NCBI RefSeq assembly: GCF_014636635.1
Contig: NZ_BMEO01000003.1
Span: forward strand, 124,001 to 188,000
Direction of reading: 5' to 3'
From: Marinicella pacifica
GTDB taxonomy: Bacteria > Pseudomonadota > Gammaproteobacteria > Xanthomonadales > Marinicellaceae
Length of the DNA: 64,000 bases
Translations under genes and position numbers: made by a program
The notes under the pieces: generated by a model
Told to the model about the DNA's origin: nothing
Seen by the model: the letters and a program-made list of their open reading frames with translations, nothing else
The model's database searches: none
In this document: piece after piece, positions 63,261-64,000 of the stretch
Layout: each line of letters opens with the position of its first letter
Position numbering within the stretch: position 1 is the first letter of the stretch

Positions 63261-63599
63261 ATGAATATGTCTATAAATAAAATAACTGCTATTTTCATGT
63301 TGACACTACTCTTGGCAACAGGTGTTTGTGCGCAAAACAAATCGCTCAGTCGGTTGGTTGAAGCTTCTTTACAAGAGGTGAATACAGCCAAGCAACAAGT
63401 TGTTTTTAACAACCAACGCTATCGTTATGAACCGGATTTGAAAAATGCCCTTTATCAAGATGAAGATGCCGGTAAACGGCTGGATATTTATGATTTGAAA
63501 GAAGGTGAAACTTATTTTTTTAATCTTTATCAGTCTAATACCGATCGCAATGACCAGTTTAAATTGATTTTTATCGCAAAAGAACCGCAGGCTGAATAA
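63261..63599 (+). CDS. Small secreted protein in the PilY2 position
   Basis: 112 residues with a signal peptide (about 1-24, cleavage after VCA). The mature part is short, charged and without cysteines (SLSRLVEASLQEVNTAKQQ, then strand-like RYRYEPDLKN and YFFNLYQ). It lies between pilY1 and pilE, the place of pilY2 in P. aeruginosa; I see no firm sequence match, so PilY2-like is by position. AAGG seven bases before the ATG; TAATG overlap with pilE. Confidence 0.7.
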   Translation: MNMSINKITAIFMLTLLLATGVCAQNKSLSRLVEASLQEVNTAKQQVVFNNQRYRYEPDLKNALYQDEDAGKRLDIYDLKEGETYFFNLYQSNTDRNDQFKLIFIAKEPQAE

Positions 63600-63997
63600 T
63601 GAAACACTTTAAATATAAAGGCTTTAGCTTAATTGAACTCTTGGTGGTGATTGCTATTGTGGCTATGCTGGCAGCTTATGCTATACCCAATTACCGACAA
63701 TATGTTTTAGAAAGCAGACGATCAGAAGCACAAAATCGCTTATTGGAAGTCGCCGGTATGTTTGAAAAATATTATGCCAACACCAACCGTTACCCCGGGG
63801 GGCTAACAGGGGGTGGTAACAATCTCGATTTGGATTCTGGTTATCTGACCTGGGAAAACTACCAAATAACGGCTGCCACCGGAGGCGGCTGGACCCTAAC
63901 GGCTACGGCCATCGGCGGCCAGGCCCAAGATAGCGAATGTCCAACCATCAACTACAATAATTTAGGTCAGAAAACACCGCTTAACTGTTGGCAGTAA
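63599..63997 (+). CDS. pilE: Type IV pilin PilE (minor pilin)
   Basis: 132 residues. Leader MKHFKYKG, then FSLIELLVVIAIVAMLAAYAIPNYRQYV with Glu5, typical of PilE/PilA-type pilins. Two cysteines (DSECPT and NCWQ) form the expected C-terminal disulfide loop. The position at the end of the operon matches PilE of P. aeruginosa, a minor pilin. The last three bases of the window (63998-64000) are ATG and could start another gene. Confidence 0.92.
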   Translation: MKHFKYKGFSLIELLVVIAIVAMLAAYAIPNYRQYVLESRRSEAQNRLLEVAGMFEKYYANTNRYPGGLTGGGNNLDLDSGYLTWENYQITAATGGGWTLTATAIGGQAQDSECPTINYNNLGQKTPLNCWQ

Positions 63998-64000
63998 ATG

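Noticed and set aside
1-64000. tRNA, rRNA, transposase, integrase or prophage genes
   Set aside because: Looked for along the window on both strands; none was recognised.

Overview
The window reads as a continuous piece of chromosome from a Gram-negative gammaproteobacterium. LPS (kdsD, kdsC, lptABC), sigma-E, type IV pilus, RNase III/Era and Hpf/PtsN/RapZ genes are all present in gammaproteobacterial order, and the base composition is moderate (near 45-50% GC by eye). The order fabG-acpP-fabF-pabB-pabC-mltG-tmk-holB-pilZ and rpsT/murJ-ribF-ileS-lspA-ispH-minor pilins resembles Pseudomonas and Xanthomonas relatives. A deep-branching, probably marine gammaproteobacterium is my inference; the species cannot be told. 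No tRNA, rRNA, prophage, transposase or CRISPR was seen.

Layout. 1-7358: fatty acid synthesis, p-aminobenzoate synthesis, MltG, thymidylate kinase, DNA polymerase delta-prime and PilZ, followed by an unrecognised 165-residue gene and a PAS-GGDEF-EAL protein (7362-10386). 10394-13556: the sigma-E envelope stress locus (rpoE, rseA, rseC, degP-type protease) with no rseB. 13719-18981: lepA, lepB, a DUF4845 gene, rnc, era, recO. 19058-23268: a biotin-dependent acyl-CoA carboxylase subunit with HMG-CoA lyase (leucine breakdown), a CsaA-like protein, a YbiI-type zinc finger and an EEP-fold hydrolase. 23269-26219: a repeat-rich zone around an M13 metallopeptidase, with three copies of a ~105-bp palindromic element and a heptamer array. 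26220-31166 (minus): DUF349 protein, dusB, TraB family. 31356-36588 (plus): Kef-type antiporter, aminotransferase, short ThiI, secreted phytase-like protein. 36544-40353 (minus): M28 peptidase, murA, ibaG. 40458-46674 (plus): yrbG-kdsD-kdsC-lptC-lptA-lptB, then hpf-ptsN-rapZ with rpoN missing from its usual place. 46678-49756 (minus): folA, thyA, an HD-GYP protein with an altered HD motif, rpsT. 49844-56561 (plus): murJ, ribF, ileS, lspA, ispH. 56694-63997: minor pilin operon fimT-pilV-pilW-pilX-pilY1-(pilY2-like)-pilE.

Genes are tightly packed with many ATGA, TGATG and GTGA overlaps, so translational coupling is the rule. Two themes recur. Cyclic-di-GMP and type IV pili: PilZ, the EAL protein, the altered HD-GYP protein and the pilin operon. 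Envelope building and stress: sigma-E, Lpt, KDO, MurA, MurJ, MltG, LspA, LepB.

No clearly new multi-gene defence or biosynthetic system was found. The best candidates for new biology are small: a hairpin between the HD-GYP gene and thyA that seems to combine terminator, promoter and Shine-Dalgarno functions; the unknown gene coupled to the EAL protein; the long structured leader before hpf where rpoN is missing; and the repeat elements around the M13 peptidase.
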